64,000 nt of DNA from assembly GCA_001464035.1 (NCBI GenBank), contig LNEC01000006.1, positions 186,001 to 250,000 of the forward strand. The letters run 5' to 3'. The position numbers were made by a program, and so were the translations under genes. A model generated the notes under the pieces. That model had not been told where the DNA came from and did not search any database. It saw nothing but the letters and a program-made list of their open reading frames with translations. Source of the stretch: Bradyrhizobiaceae bacterium Ga0074131. GTDB taxonomy: Bacteria; Pseudomonadota; Alphaproteobacteria; Rhizobiales; Xanthobacteraceae. Each line of letters begins with the position of its first letter. Position 1 is the stretch's first letter. Below are positions 17,627 to 27,532 of this stretch, piece by piece.

Positions 17627-17689
17627 CAGGAGTTGTTCCAGCCAGCACGACGGACCAGTCCGTACAAGAAACCATCATGGAGAAGCGGA

Positions 17690-19423
17690 ATGTCCGCAGT
17701 AGTACAAAGCATCGATGTCAACCCCGCGGACGAGCCCGAACAGACCGACGGTTTCAACCTCATCATCGACGCGCTCAAGCTCAACGACCTGAACACGATC
17801 TACGGCGTGCCGGGCATTCCGATCACGGATTTCGGCCGCATGGCTCAGGCCGCGGGCATCCGCGTGCTCTCGTTCCGCCACGAGCAGAACGCCGGCTACG
17901 CCGCCTCGATTGCCGGCTTCCTGACCCGGAAGCCAGGCATCTGCCTCACGGTCTCGGCGCCCGGCTTCCTCAACGGCCTGACCGCGTTGGCGCACGCCAC
18001 CACCAACTGTTTTCCGATGATCCTGATCTCGGGCTCGTCCGAGCGCGAGATCGTCGACCTGCAGCAGGGCGATTATGAGGAAATGGATCAGCTCGCCATC
18101 GCCAAACCCTTGTGCAAGGCCGCGTTCCGCGTGCTGCATGCGGCCGACATCGGCATCGGCCTCGCCCGCGCCATCCGCGCCGCCGTCTCGGGACGCCCGG
18201 GCGGCGTCTATCTCGACCTGCCCGCGAAACTGTTCGGCCAGGTGATGGACGCCGAAGCCGGACGGAGGTCGCTGGTCAAGGTCATCGACGCGGCGCCAGC
18301 CCAGATCCCCGCTCCCGACGCCGTGAAGCGCGCGCTCGCCGTGCTGAGATCGGCAAAACGTCCGCTGATCATTCTCGGCAAGGGCGCGGCCTATGCGCAG
18401 GCCGACGACGCGGTCCGCAGCCTGATCGAGAAGAGCGGCATTCCGTTCCTCCCCATGAGCATGGCCAAGGGACTCCTGCCCGACACCCATCCGCAATGCG
18501 CCGGCGCTGCGCGCTCGACGGTGCTCAAGGACAGCGACGTGGTGATGCTGATCGGCGCGCGCCTCAACTGGCTGCTCTCGCACGGCAAAGGCAAGACCTG
18601 GGGCGAGGCGGCGAAGAAATTCATTCAGATCGACATCGAGCCGAAGGAAATGGACTCCAATGTGGAGATCGTCGCTCCCGTGGTCGGGGACATCGGCTCG
18701 TGCGTCGCGGCGCTGCTCGAGGGCATGGACGGAAACTGGACAGCTCCGCCGTCGGACTGGACCGGCGCGGTCACCAGGAAGCGCGAAGAGAACGTCGCCA
18801 AGATGGCGCCACGCCTGATGAACAACAACTCGCCGATGGACTATCACGGCGCGCTTGGCGTGCTGCGCACCGTCATCAAGGAGCGGCCTGACGCCATCCT
18901 CGTCAACGAAGGCGCCAATACACTCGACCTCGCGCGCGGCATCATCGACATGTACCAGCCGCGCAAGCGTCTCGACGTCGGCACATGGGGCATCATGGGC
19001 ATCGGCATGGGCTATGCCATCGCCGCCGCGATCGAAACCGGAAAGCCGGTGCTCGCCGTGGAAGGCGACTCGGCCTTCGGCTTCTCCGGCATGGAGGTCG
19101 AGACCATCTGCCGCTACAAGCTTCCAGTCTGTATCGTCGTCTTCAACAATGACGGCATCTATCGCGGCACCGACGTCAATTCGGCGGGTTCTGATCCCGC
19201 GCCCACGGTATTCGTCAAGGGCGCGCGCTACGACAAGATGATCGAAGCCTTCGGCGGCGTCGGCGTCAATGCGACCTCGCCGGACGAACTCAAGCGCGCC
19301 GTCAACGCGGCGATGGATTCCGGCCAGCCGACCCTGATCAACGCCGTGCTGGACCCGGCCGCCGGCAGCGAGAGCGGCCGCATCGGCAACCTCAACCCGC
19401 AAAGCAAGCTGAAGAAGAAATAG
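17690..19423 (+). CDS. oxc: Oxalyl-CoA decarboxylase
   Basis: A 577-residue ThDP enzyme that decarboxylates oxalyl-CoA to formyl-CoA in the cytoplasm; Oxalobacter Oxc is of similar length. The Pyr domain begins [18 protein letters not shown] and has the catalytic glutamate in [16 protein letters not shown]. The PP domain carries [14 protein letters not shown] and [14 protein letters not shown], both close to Oxc signatures. The [10 protein letters not shown] stretch is also typical. The ATG at 17690 is preceded by GGAGAAGCGGA; the 57 bases further upstream in frame are not conserved-looking. It is followed by frc after 90 bases, completing the CoA cycle of oxalate degradation. Confidence 0.92.
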   Translation: MSAVVQSIDVNPADEPEQTDGFNLIIDALKLNDLNTIYGVPGIPITDFGRMAQAAGIRVLSFRHEQNAGYAASIAGFLTRKPGICLTVSAPGFLNGLTALAHATTNCFPMILISGSSEREIVDLQQGDYEEMDQLAIAKPLCKAAFRVLHAADIGIGLARAIRAAVSGRPGGVYLDLPAKLFGQVMDAEAGRRSLVKVIDAAPAQIPAPDAVKRALAVLRSAKRPLIILGKGAAYAQADDAVRSLIEKSGIPFLPMSMAKGLLPDTHPQCAGAARSTVLKDSDVVMLIGARLNWLLSHGKGKTWGEAAKKFIQIDIEPKEMDSNVEIVAPVVGDIGSCVAALLEGMDGNWTAPPSDWTGAVTRKREENVAKMAPRLMNNNSPMDYHGALGVLRTVIKERPDAILVNEGANTLDLARGIIDMYQPRKRLDVGTWGIMGIGMGYAIAAAIETGKPVLAVEGDSAFGFSGMEVETICRYKLPVCIVVFNNDGIYRGTDVNSAGSDPAPTVFVKGARYDKMIEAFGGVGVNATSPDELKRAVNAAMDSGQPTLINAVLDPAAGSESGRIGNLNPQSKLKKK

Positions 19424-19471
19424 ACCGGCCACATCCGGCGGGCCGCCGACAGGGCCCCGCCCCCTCTTCCT

Positions 19472-19489
19472 TCCCGCGCTCGCGCGGGA
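19472..19489. other. Hairpin in the oxc-frc spacer
   Basis: Perfect 7-bp GC-rich inverted repeat (TCCCGCG/CGCGGGA with a CTCG loop) 49 bases after the oxc stop and 25 before the frc start. There is no U-tract, so it is more likely an RNA stability or processing hairpin than a terminator. Confidence 0.5.
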
Positions 19490-19513
19490 GCAGACAGGAT
19501 ACGGAGCAAGACC

Positions 19514-20791
19514 ATGACAAAGGCGCTGAAGGGCGTTCGCATTCTCGATTTCACCCACGTCCAGTCGGGGCCGACCTGCACCCAGTTGCTGGCGTGGTTT
19601 GGCGCCGACGTGATCAAGGTCGAGCGCCCCGGCGTCGGCGACATCACCCGCGGTCAATTGCAGGACGTGCCTGATGTCGACAGCCTGTATTTCACCATGC
19701 TCAACCACAACAAGCGCTCGATTACGCTCGACACCAAGAATCCCAAGGGCAAGGAGGTCCTGACCGCGCTGATCAAGAGCTGCGACGTGCTGGTGGAGAA
19801 TTTCGGCCCCGGCGTGCTCGATCGCATGGGGTTTCCCTGGGAGAAGATCCAGAGCATCAATCCGAAAATGATCGTGGCCTCGATCAAGGGCTTTGGCCCC
19901 GGCCCTTACGAAGACTGCAAGGTGTACGAGAACGTCGCGCAGTGCACCGGCGGCGCCGCCTCGACTACCGGCTTTCGCGACGGGCTGCCGCTGGTCACCG
20001 GCGCGCAGATCGGCGACAGCGGCACCGGTCTGCACCTCGCGCTCGGCATCGTCGCAGCACTTTACCAGCGCACGGTCACCGGCAAGGGACAGAAGGTCAC
20101 CGCCGCGATGCAGGACGGCGTGCTGAATCTGGCGCGGGTCAAGTTGCGCGATCAGCAGCGGCTCGCCCACGGCCCGCTCAAGGAATACAGTCAATTCGGC
20201 GAAGGCATTCCGTTCGGCGACGCGGTGCCGCGCGCCGGCAATGATTCCGGCGGCGGCCAGCCCGGCCGCATCCTGAAGTGCAAGGGCTGGGAGACCGATC
20301 CCAACGCCTATATCTACTTCATCACGCAGGCCCCGGTGTGGGAGAAGATCTGCGACGTGATCGGCGAGCCCGGCTGGAAGACCCATCCCGATTACGCCAA
20401 GCCCCCGGCGCGGCTGTCGCGCCTCAACGAAATCTTCGCGCGCATCGAACGGTGGACGATGACCAAGACGAAGTTCGAGGCGATGGACATCCTCAACAAG
20501 GACGACATCCCCTGCGGCCCGATCCTGTCAATGAAGGAGCTGATCGAGGACCAGTCGCTGCGCGCCACCGGCACCGTGGTCGAGGTCGACCATCCCGAGC
20601 GCGGCAAGTACTTCTCGGTGGGCAACCCGATCAAGATGTCGGACAGCCCGACCGAGGTGACGCGTTCGCCGCTGCTCGGCGAACACACCGATGAAATCCT
20701 GCGGCAGGTTCTCGGCTTCAGCGATCACCAGGTCGCCGAGATCCGCGATTCCGGCGCGCTCGACCCGCCCCGCAAGGTCGCCGCCGAATAG
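19514..20791 (+). CDS. frc: Formyl-CoA:oxalate CoA-transferase
   Basis: A 425-residue class III CoA-transferase; the Oxalobacter enzyme is 428. It moves CoA from formyl-CoA to oxalate, giving oxalyl-CoA for Oxc and releasing formate. The N-terminus [20 protein letters not shown] is characteristic, and the catalytic aspartate is Asp168 in [12 protein letters not shown]. The glycine-rich loop near residue 255 also appears ([10 protein letters not shown]). The ATG follows ACGGAGCAAG. An intrinsic terminator lies 26 bases after the stop, ending the gntR-oxc-frc unit. Confidence 0.92.
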   Translation: MTKALKGVRILDFTHVQSGPTCTQLLAWFGADVIKVERPGVGDITRGQLQDVPDVDSLYFTMLNHNKRSITLDTKNPKGKEVLTALIKSCDVLVENFGPGVLDRMGFPWEKIQSINPKMIVASIKGFGPGPYEDCKVYENVAQCTGGAASTTGFRDGLPLVTGAQIGDSGTGLHLALGIVAALYQRTVTGKGQKVTAAMQDGVLNLARVKLRDQQRLAHGPLKEYSQFGEGIPFGDAVPRAGNDSGGGQPGRILKCKGWETDPNAYIYFITQAPVWEKICDVIGEPGWKTHPDYAKPPARLSRLNEIFARIERWTMTKTKFEAMDILNKDDIPCGPILSMKELIEDQSLRATGTVVEVDHPERGKYFSVGNPIKMSDSPTEVTRSPLLGEHTDEILRQVLGFSDHQVAEIRDSGALDPPRKVAAE

Positions 20792-20816
20792 GCGTTCCCC
20801 ACGGACCCGCATTTCG

Positions 20817-20847
20817 AAGGCCGCTGGTCGCTCCGGCGGCCTTTTTT
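20817..20847 (+). terminator. Intrinsic terminator after frc
   Basis: Perfect 8-bp stem (AAGGCCGC at 20817-20824 with 20836-20843) followed by a run of six T residues to 20847. It closes the gntR-oxc-frc transcription unit. Confidence 0.92.
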
Positions 20848-21359
20848 GTCGGTTGCGTTGCAGCGATGAGGGACCCGCAGCGCCTGCCATCGGGGCCCTA
20901 TAAAAAATCTCGAAAACAACCCCATGCAAAGGGAGGATTCCTGGCTCACAGCCTCCGTGCTGCAGTGCGTTCCTGACAACTGCGACAAATTGGCCTACCA
21001 TTGATCCAGGAGGACTATTCGTTTGCACTCTGGCATATCGCATACCAAAATGCGGCGGTCGCCAAAAACAAGAACCACAGCACGGGGATGACAAGGCAGC
21101 GAGATTCGGGGATGGCTGGTCGGCAGGATGGCCACGTCGACCATCGGGAAGCATGATCATGCGTCGTGCTGCGCTCGGCATCCATGCCGAAAGCTGCCGA
21201 TGCCACGCGAAATATCCCTCGTACAATTCTAACTGGCAACCGTATCGCAGGACATCCTTGCGGCACGATCGACGGCGACAACATCCGGACCCTTCCGGGA
21301 TCAATTGATGGCAAAGCCGGCGCAGACCGGCGCGCTGAAACGCATTGGGAGAGAGCAAC
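20848..21359 (+). promoter_or_regulatory. tctCBA control region with a long leader
   Basis: No gene was found between the frc terminator and tctC. The region holds operator copy C at 21031-21047. A -35-like TTGCAC at 21023-21028 and a -10-like CAAAAT at 21046-21051 flank it, giving a predicted start near 21058 and a leader of about 300 bases before tctC. No clear riboswitch fold or terminator was seen in that leader. Confidence 0.55.
21031..21047. promoter_or_regulatory. Palindromic operator, copy C (tctCBA)
   Basis: TGGCATATCGCATACCA, matching the TGGYAT-N5-ATRCCA pattern of the gntR region. It begins two bases after a -35-like TTGCAC, the same geometry as copies B and D. It would place tctCBA under the same GntR/FCD regulator as the oxalate genes. 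Confidence 0.75.
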
Positions 21360-22364
21360 ATGAAACGTTCGTTTTGGCACGTCGCGCTGGCTGCGGTCGC
21401 TGTGTTCGGTACCAGCGGCCTTGCCTCTGCCGCCTGGGAACCGGTTCGCCCGGTTGAGTTCATCATCCCCGCCGGCACCGGCGGCGGCGCCGACCAGATG
21501 GCGCGCACGATCCAGGGCATCGTCACCAAGCACAATCTGATGAAGCAGCCGATGGTCGTCATCAACAAGTCCGGCGGCGCCGGGGGCGAAGGCTTTCTCG
21601 ACGTCAAGTCATCGGCGGGCAATCCACACAAGATCATCATCACGCTGTCGAACCTGTTCACGACACCGCTCGCAACCGGAATTCCTTTCAGCTGGAAGGA
21701 TCTCACGCCCGTCGCCATGCTGGCGCTCGACGAATTCGTGCTCTGGGTCAATGCCGAGAAGCCGTACACCAACGTCAAGGATTACATCGACGCCGTGAAG
21801 AAGGCGCCCCCCGGCAGCATCAAGATGGGCGGCACCGGATCGAAGCAGGAAGACCAGATCATCACGGTGGCGGTCGAGAAGGCAACCGGCACCAAGTTCA
21901 CCTACATTCCCTACAAGGGCGGCGGCGAAGTGGCCGTTCAGCTCGTCGGCAACCACGTCGATTCCACCGTCAACAATCCGATCGAGGCGGTCGCGCAGTG
22001 GCGCGGCGGCAAGCTTCGGCCGCTCTGCGTGTTCGACGGCAAGCCGATGGCCTATGACGAGCCGATCGCGGACGGCAAAAGCTGGAAGGATATCCCGACC
22101 TGTAAATCGCAGGGTCTCGACATGGAATATCTGATGCTGCGCGGCATCTTCATGTCACCCAAGGCCACCAAGGACCAGGTCGACTATTACATCGAGCTGT
22201 TCAAGAAGGTGCGCGCCACTCCCGAATGGCAGGATTTCATGAAAAGCGGCGCCTTCAATACCACCTTCATGACCGGGGCCGACTATGCCAAGTGGGTCGA
22301 GGCCGAGGAAAAGCGGCATGAAGTTCTGATGAAAGAGGCCGGTTTCCTCAACACCGGAAACTGA
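21360..22364 (+). CDS. tctC: Tripartite tricarboxylate transporter substrate-binding protein, TctC family
   Basis: A 334-residue periplasmic receptor (Bug/TctC family). The signal peptide is residues 1-24, cut after GLASA. Family signatures are FIIPAGTGGGADQMARTIQ, the ligand-binding loop region of Bug proteins, and VINKSGGAGGEGFL. The carboxylate-binding loops hold IKMGGTGSKQEDQII. The ATG at 21360 is preceded by GGGAGAGAG. It is the first gene of tctCBA. Ligands in this family are di- and tricarboxylates or related acids; neighbourhood and a shared operator point to oxalate or a compound degraded through it, but this is not shown by the sequence. Confidence 0.88.
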   Translation: MKRSFWHVALAAVAVFGTSGLASAAWEPVRPVEFIIPAGTGGGADQMARTIQGIVTKHNLMKQPMVVINKSGGAGGEGFLDVKSSAGNPHKIIITLSNLFTTPLATGIPFSWKDLTPVAMLALDEFVLWVNAEKPYTNVKDYIDAVKKAPPGSIKMGGTGSKQEDQIITVAVEKATGTKFTYIPYKGGGEVAVQLVGNHVDSTVNNPIEAVAQWRGGKLRPLCVFDGKPMAYDEPIADGKSWKDIPTCKSQGLDMEYLMLRGIFMSPKATKDQVDYYIELFKKVRATPEWQDFMKSGAFNTTFMTGADYAKWVEAEEKRHEVLMKEAGFLNTGN

Positions 22365-22449
22365 TCAAGCAAGAAAACCTATGACTCGGACGGGCGTGTG
22401 ACGCAGAAGCGGCTGCGAATGCGAAGCTGCGATTCCGCATGGAGCACTC

Positions 22450-22947
22450 ATGACGACCAATAGCTCGCGCGCCGCCGGCCCAAGGCACAAGATGGTCGAA
22501 GCCGGCGTCGCGCTGCTGATCGCCCTCTTCGGGATCGTCGTGATCATCGGCAGCGTCAAGGCCGGGATCAACTGGGGCGCGGAAGGTCCGCGCGCCGGTT
22601 TCTTCCCGTTCTACATCGGGATCTTCATCGTCGTCTCCAGCGTGATCAATCTCTGGCACGCGCTTCGCGAAGACAATGACGAACCGTTCGCGGAGTGGGG
22701 ACAGCTTCGCCAGGTCATGAGCGTCGTCGTCCCCACCGCCATCTATGTCGGCGCGATGCCATTCACCGGCCTCTATGTTGCCTCCGTCATCTTCATCGGC
22801 TGGTTCATGCGATGGCTCGGCAAGTACAGCTGGCTGACCGTGCTCGGCGTGGCGTTTGGCATGCCGATCGTCACCTATTTCATTTTCGAGCGCTGGTTCC
22901 TGGTCCCGCTTCCGAAGGGGCCCCTCGAGGAATGGCTCGGTCTCTAG
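22450..22947 (+). CDS. tctB: Tripartite tricarboxylate transporter small membrane subunit, TctB family
   Basis: A 165-residue protein with four predicted membrane helices (residues about 15-37, 50-67, 84-106 and 122-148), the usual TctB layout. The GPRAGFFPFYIGIF motif after helix 1 is the strongest family marker. It lies between tctC and tctA on the same strand with 85 and 39 bases of spacing. It works with TctA to make a secondary importer driven by an ion gradient. Confidence 0.85.
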   Translation: MTTNSSRAAGPRHKMVEAGVALLIALFGIVVIIGSVKAGINWGAEGPRAGFFPFYIGIFIVVSSVINLWHALREDNDEPFAEWGQLRQVMSVVVPTAIYVGAMPFTGLYVASVIFIGWFMRWLGKYSWLTVLGVAFGMPIVTYFIFERWFLVPLPKGPLEEWLGL

Positions 22948-22986
22948 AGTCAGCGTAGCATCAGCTCACCGTTGCAGGACTTGTCC

Positions 22987-24465
22987 ATGGAAGAAATCGT
23001 CAATCTATTTCACGGCTTCGCCGTGGCCCTGCAGCCCTTCAACATCATGGTGATGCTGGTCGGCATCGTGCTCGGCGTCATCATCGGCGTGCTGCCGGGA
23101 CTGGGCGGCGCCAACGGTGTTGCGATCCTGCTGCCGTTGACCTTCAGCATGCCGCCGACCTCGGCCATCATCATGCTGTCGTGCATCTATTGGGGCGCAT
23201 TGTTCGGCGGCGCGATCACCTCGATCCTCTTCAACATACCCGGCGAGCCATGGTCGGTGGCGACCACATTCGACGGCTACCCGATGGCGCAGCAGGGCAA
23301 GGCCGGCGAGGCCCTGACCGCCGCCTTCACCTCCTCGTTCGTCGGCGCGCTGTTCGCCGTCGTCATGATCACGCTGGTTGCGCCGTTGGTGGCAAGCTTC
23401 GCGCTGCAATTCGGCCCTGCGGAGAAATTCGCCGTGTATTTTCTGGCGTTCTGCAGTTTCGTCGGCTTGAGCAAGGAGCCGCCGTTCAAGACCATCGCGG
23501 CGATGATGATGGGCTTCGCGCTGGCCGCCGTCGGGCTCGACTCCATCACCGGACAATTGCGCCTGACCTTTGGGTTCACGGAGATGCTCAACGGCTTCGA
23601 TTTTCTGATCGCCGTCATCGGCCTGTTCGGCATCGGCGAGATCCTCATCACCATGGAGGAAGGGCTGAGCTTCCGCGGCGGCAAGGCGAAGATCGATTTG
23701 CGGGTCGTGCTGCAGACCTGGAAGAGCCTGCCCGCCTACTGGATGACGTCGCTGCGCTCCTGCGTCATCGGCTGCTGGATGGGCATCACGCCGGCCGGCG
23801 CCACCCCCGCGTCGTTCATGAGCTACGGCATCGCCAAGCGGGTTTCGAAGAACGGCAACAATTTCGGCAAGGGTGAGATCGAAGGCGTGATTGCGCCGGA
23901 GACCGCGGCGCATGCCGCCGGTACCGCTGCCCTGCTGCCGATGCTGTCGCTCGGCGTGCCCGGCTCGCCGACCGCCGCGGTTCTTCTCGGCGGCCTCCTG
24001 ATCTGGGGCCTGCAGCCCGGCCCAATGCTGTTCGTCGAGCAGAAGGAATTCGTCTGGGGTCTAATCGCCTCGATGTATCTCGGCAATCTGTTCGGCCTCA
24101 TCGTCGTGCTCACCTGCGTGCCGATCTTCGCGGCCATTCTGCGGGTGCCGTTCAGCATCATCGCGCCGCTCATCCTGGTGCTGTGCGCGATCGGCGCCTA
24201 CTCGGTTCACTCGAGCACCTTCGACGTGATGCTGATGCTGGTGTTCGGCGTCGTCGGTTATCTCCTGAAGAAGTGCAACTATCCCCTCGCCCCGCTGGTG
24301 CTGGCCATCGTGCTCGGCGACAAGGCGGAAGAGGCGTTCCGGCAATCGCTGCTGGGATCCTTTTCGAACCCGCTGGTCAGCACGATCATGGTTCTCGGAT
24401 TGATTGCGCTGTTCTGGTCCGCGATCCAGGAGGGTTTCAGCCGGCTGCGAACCGCCACCGCCTGA
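22987..24465 (+). CDS. tctA: Tripartite tricarboxylate transporter large membrane subunit, TctA family
   Basis: A 492-residue protein with about eleven to twelve membrane helices. It has both family motifs: VLPGLGGANGVAILLPL near the N-terminus and LGVPGSPTAAVLLGGLLIWG in the second half, each near a re-entrant loop. The central MGITPAGATPASFMSYGIAK is also typical. I use the ATG at 22987 with an AGGAC site before it instead of the in-frame TTG at 22972. Together with TctB it forms the translocation pathway for the TctC ligand. Confidence 0.88.
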   Translation: MEEIVNLFHGFAVALQPFNIMVMLVGIVLGVIIGVLPGLGGANGVAILLPLTFSMPPTSAIIMLSCIYWGALFGGAITSILFNIPGEPWSVATTFDGYPMAQQGKAGEALTAAFTSSFVGALFAVVMITLVAPLVASFALQFGPAEKFAVYFLAFCSFVGLSKEPPFKTIAAMMMGFALAAVGLDSITGQLRLTFGFTEMLNGFDFLIAVIGLFGIGEILITMEEGLSFRGGKAKIDLRVVLQTWKSLPAYWMTSLRSCVIGCWMGITPAGATPASFMSYGIAKRVSKNGNNFGKGEIEGVIAPETAAHAAGTAALLPMLSLGVPGSPTAAVLLGGLLIWGLQPGPMLFVEQKEFVWGLIASMYLGNLFGLIVVLTCVPIFAAILRVPFSIIAPLILVLCAIGAYSVHSSTFDVMLMLVFGVVGYLLKKCNYPLAPLVLAIVLGDKAEEAFRQSLLGSFSNPLVSTIMVLGLIALFWSAIQEGFSRLRTATA

Positions 24466-24677
24466 CACGCGCGTCACAGTGTTCTGCTAGGAAGCGGATG
24501 CATCCAATAATGCGCGCCTTGCTTCGCCTGTGGCTCGCCGGATCTGGTATATCTGCGAGGCCTCAGGCGGTGTTGTCGGGCGCGCCAGCAATGGGGTTGC
24601 GAGCCGACAGGGCGCGATACGTCAGTAAACCTGCCTGTTGTTGATGTTATTGCATCTGGAGGCGATGCGATGTCCCA

Positions 24678-24702
24678 TTGACAATTGGCATAATGTATAC
24701 CA
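24678..24702 (+). promoter_or_regulatory. Promoter element and operator copy D (CBS-pair gene)
   Basis: The operator TGGCATAATGTATACCA is at 24686-24702, two bases after a TTGACA (24678-24683); a weak -10, CAACAT, is at 24701-24706. This matches the layout of copy B and ends 49 bases before the CBS gene. The rest of the 286-base spacer between tctA and the CBS gene shows no gene. Confidence 0.75.
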
Positions 24703-24751
24703 ACATTAAGGTGTTCGTGGAAATCGAGGCAGCAAGCTCAAGGAGGTTGCG

Positions 24752-25183
24752 ATGCAAGTCGGAGACATCCTGCGCAAGAAGACGGCGCGCGTGGCGACGA
24801 TTCGGATGAACGAAACCGTCGCCATTGCCGCCCAGCTCATGCGCGCCAGCAACATCAGCGCGCTCGTGGTCAAGGACGTGGTCCGGACCGAGGGCAATAC
24901 CGCGGTCGGCATGTTTACCGAGCGTGATGTCGTTCGCGCCATTGCCGAGCACGGCGCGGCCGGCGTCAACCTGAAAGTTTCGCAGCTGATCTCGGTGCAG
25001 CAACTGGTGTCATGCAGCCCGACCGATACGCTCGAGCACGTACGTCATCTCATGCACAGAAACCATATCCGCCATCTGCCCGTGATCGACAATTACACCC
25101 TGATCGGCGTCATCAGCATCCGCGATATTTCCACCGCATTCGATGACGAGGCCATGGCCACGCAAACCGTCTTTGCCGCCTGA
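24752..25183 (+). CDS. CBS-domain pair protein
   Basis: A 143-residue protein made of two tandem CBS motifs (about residues 1-60 and 70-135) and nothing else. The signatures are VGMFTERDVVRAIAEHG at the end of the first and LPVIDNYTLIGVISIRDI at the end of the second. Such Bateman modules bind adenosine nucleotides or S-adenosylmethionine and regulate a partner. The Shine-Dalgarno AAGGAGG is strong. It is preceded by the same operator as the oxalate genes and may adjust an enzyme or transporter of this region; the partner is unknown. Confidence 0.85.
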   Translation: MQVGDILRKKTARVATIRMNETVAIAAQLMRASNISALVVKDVVRTEGNTAVGMFTERDVVRAIAEHGAAGVNLKVSQLISVQQLVSCSPTDTLEHVRHLMHRNHIRHLPVIDNYTLIGVISIRDISTAFDDEAMATQTVFAA

Positions 25184-25349
25184 CGCCTTCCCGTCGGCTT
25201 CGATCGCCTTGGCTTTGAGGGCTCGACGCGCGCGGAGGCCGGCGGACCATAGGGAGGAATTGTCCGCCCAGCGGAAACCAGCGCTCCGCTTTTGCATGAT
25301 TGCGTTGCCTCAACCTCTGCCGCCACAGGTAGACTTTTGCGGTAGCTAA

Positions 25350-26417
<1,068 letters not shown>

Positions 26418-26450
26418 CGGCTTCGCCCCACGACCAGCAGAGAAGATCGC

Positions 26451-27419
26451 ATGAAGGCCTATGTCTACGGCGCCCATGGCGCTGAAATCACCGATATCGC
26501 CAAACCGTCGCCTAAGGGAACCCAGGTGCTGGTCAAGGTCCATGCCTGCGGCCTCAACCGCGCCGATCTCGGCATGACCAAGGGCCATGTGCATGGCTCT
26601 GCCGGCGGCGCCGGCACGGTGCTCGGCATGGAATGGGCCGGCGAAGTCGCCGAGCTCGGGCCCGACGCCAAGGGCGTCAGGGTCGGCGACAAGATCATGG
26701 GCTCGGGCGGCGCGGCGTTCGCGGAATACACGCTGGCCGACCACGGCCGACTGTTCCGCGCCCCCTCGAACATGAACTTCGAGGAAGCCGCCACCCTCCC
26801 CGTCGCGCTCGCCACCATGCACAACGCGGTCGTCACCAACGGTGCACTGCAGGCAGGCCAGGCCGTGCTGATCCAGGGCGCCAGTTCCGGCGTCGGGTTG
26901 ATGGCGATGCAGATCGCCAAGCTCAAGGGCGCCAAGCTCGTGATCGGCTCGTCCACCGATGCGATGCGCCGCGGCCGGCTGAAGGAATTCGGCGCCGACC
27001 TTGCGGTTGATTCCAGCGATCCCGGCTGGGTCGAGCAGGTGCTGAAGGCCACCGGTGGCGAAGGCGTCGACCTGATCGTCGATCAGGTCTCCGGCAAGGT
27101 TGCCAACCAGAACCTCGCAGCGACCAGGGTCAAGGGCCGTATCGTCAATGTCGGCCGGCTCGGCGGCACCCACGGCGACTTCAACTTCGACCTGCACGCC
27201 GCGCGCCGCATCAGCTACATCGGCGTCACCTTCCGCACCCGCACGATCGAGGAAATCCGCGAGATCTTTGCCGAAGTCCGCAGTGATATCTGGCCCGCCG
27301 TCGAGTCGCGAAAACTGCAATTGCCGATCGACAAGGTGTTTTCCTTCGACGACATCGGCAAGGCGTTCGACCACATGGAAGCCAACCGGCATCTCGGCAA
27401 GATCGTGGTGACGCTGTAG
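26451..27419 (+). CDS. Zinc-independent NADPH:quinone oxidoreductase-like MDR protein
   Basis: A 322-residue medium-chain dehydrogenase/reductase. The N-terminal GroES-like domain includes VLVKVHACGLNRADLG, with the Asn-Arg-x-Asp pattern of quinone oxidoreductases in place of zinc ligands. The Rossmann motif is GASSGVGLMAMQIAKLKGAK. The C-terminus keeps FSFDDIGKAFDHMEANRHLG, the usual MDR ending. It probably reduces a quinone or an enoyl/enal with NADPH. It is cotranscribed with the nitronate monooxygenase-like gene and converges on an AraC-type gene. Confidence 0.86.
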   Translation: MKAYVYGAHGAEITDIAKPSPKGTQVLVKVHACGLNRADLGMTKGHVHGSAGGAGTVLGMEWAGEVAELGPDAKGVRVGDKIMGSGGAAFAEYTLADHGRLFRAPSNMNFEEAATLPVALATMHNAVVTNGALQAGQAVLIQGASSGVGLMAMQIAKLKGAKLVIGSSTDAMRRGRLKEFGADLAVDSSDPGWVEQVLKATGGEGVDLIVDQVSGKVANQNLAATRVKGRIVNVGRLGGTHGDFNFDLHAARRISYIGVTFRTRTIEEIREIFAEVRSDIWPAVESRKLQLPIDKVFSFDDIGKAFDHMEANRHLGKIVVTL

Positions 27420-27428
27420 CGGCAAGTA

Positions 27429-27453
27429 TCCCGCAGCCTTGCAGGCTGTGGGA
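27429..27453. terminator. Possible bidirectional terminator hairpin
   Basis: A 10-bp stem (TCCCGCAGCC with GGCTGTGGGA, one G-U pair, 5-base loop) lies between the convergent quinone oxidoreductase and AraC genes. There is no clear U-tract on either strand, so the assignment is tentative. Confidence 0.4.
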
Positions 27454-27532
27454 ACAGGTTTGCGGCCGCGGTGGCTGCGAGCAAGGCAACGTCAAATGCC
27501 TTGCCGATGGCTCCGCTCAGACTTGCCTCCCC

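Noticed and set aside
17675..20386. Long minus-strand frame of 903 codons opposite oxc and frc
   Set aside because: Spans two well-identified plus-strand genes and has the Asp/His-rich shadow pattern.
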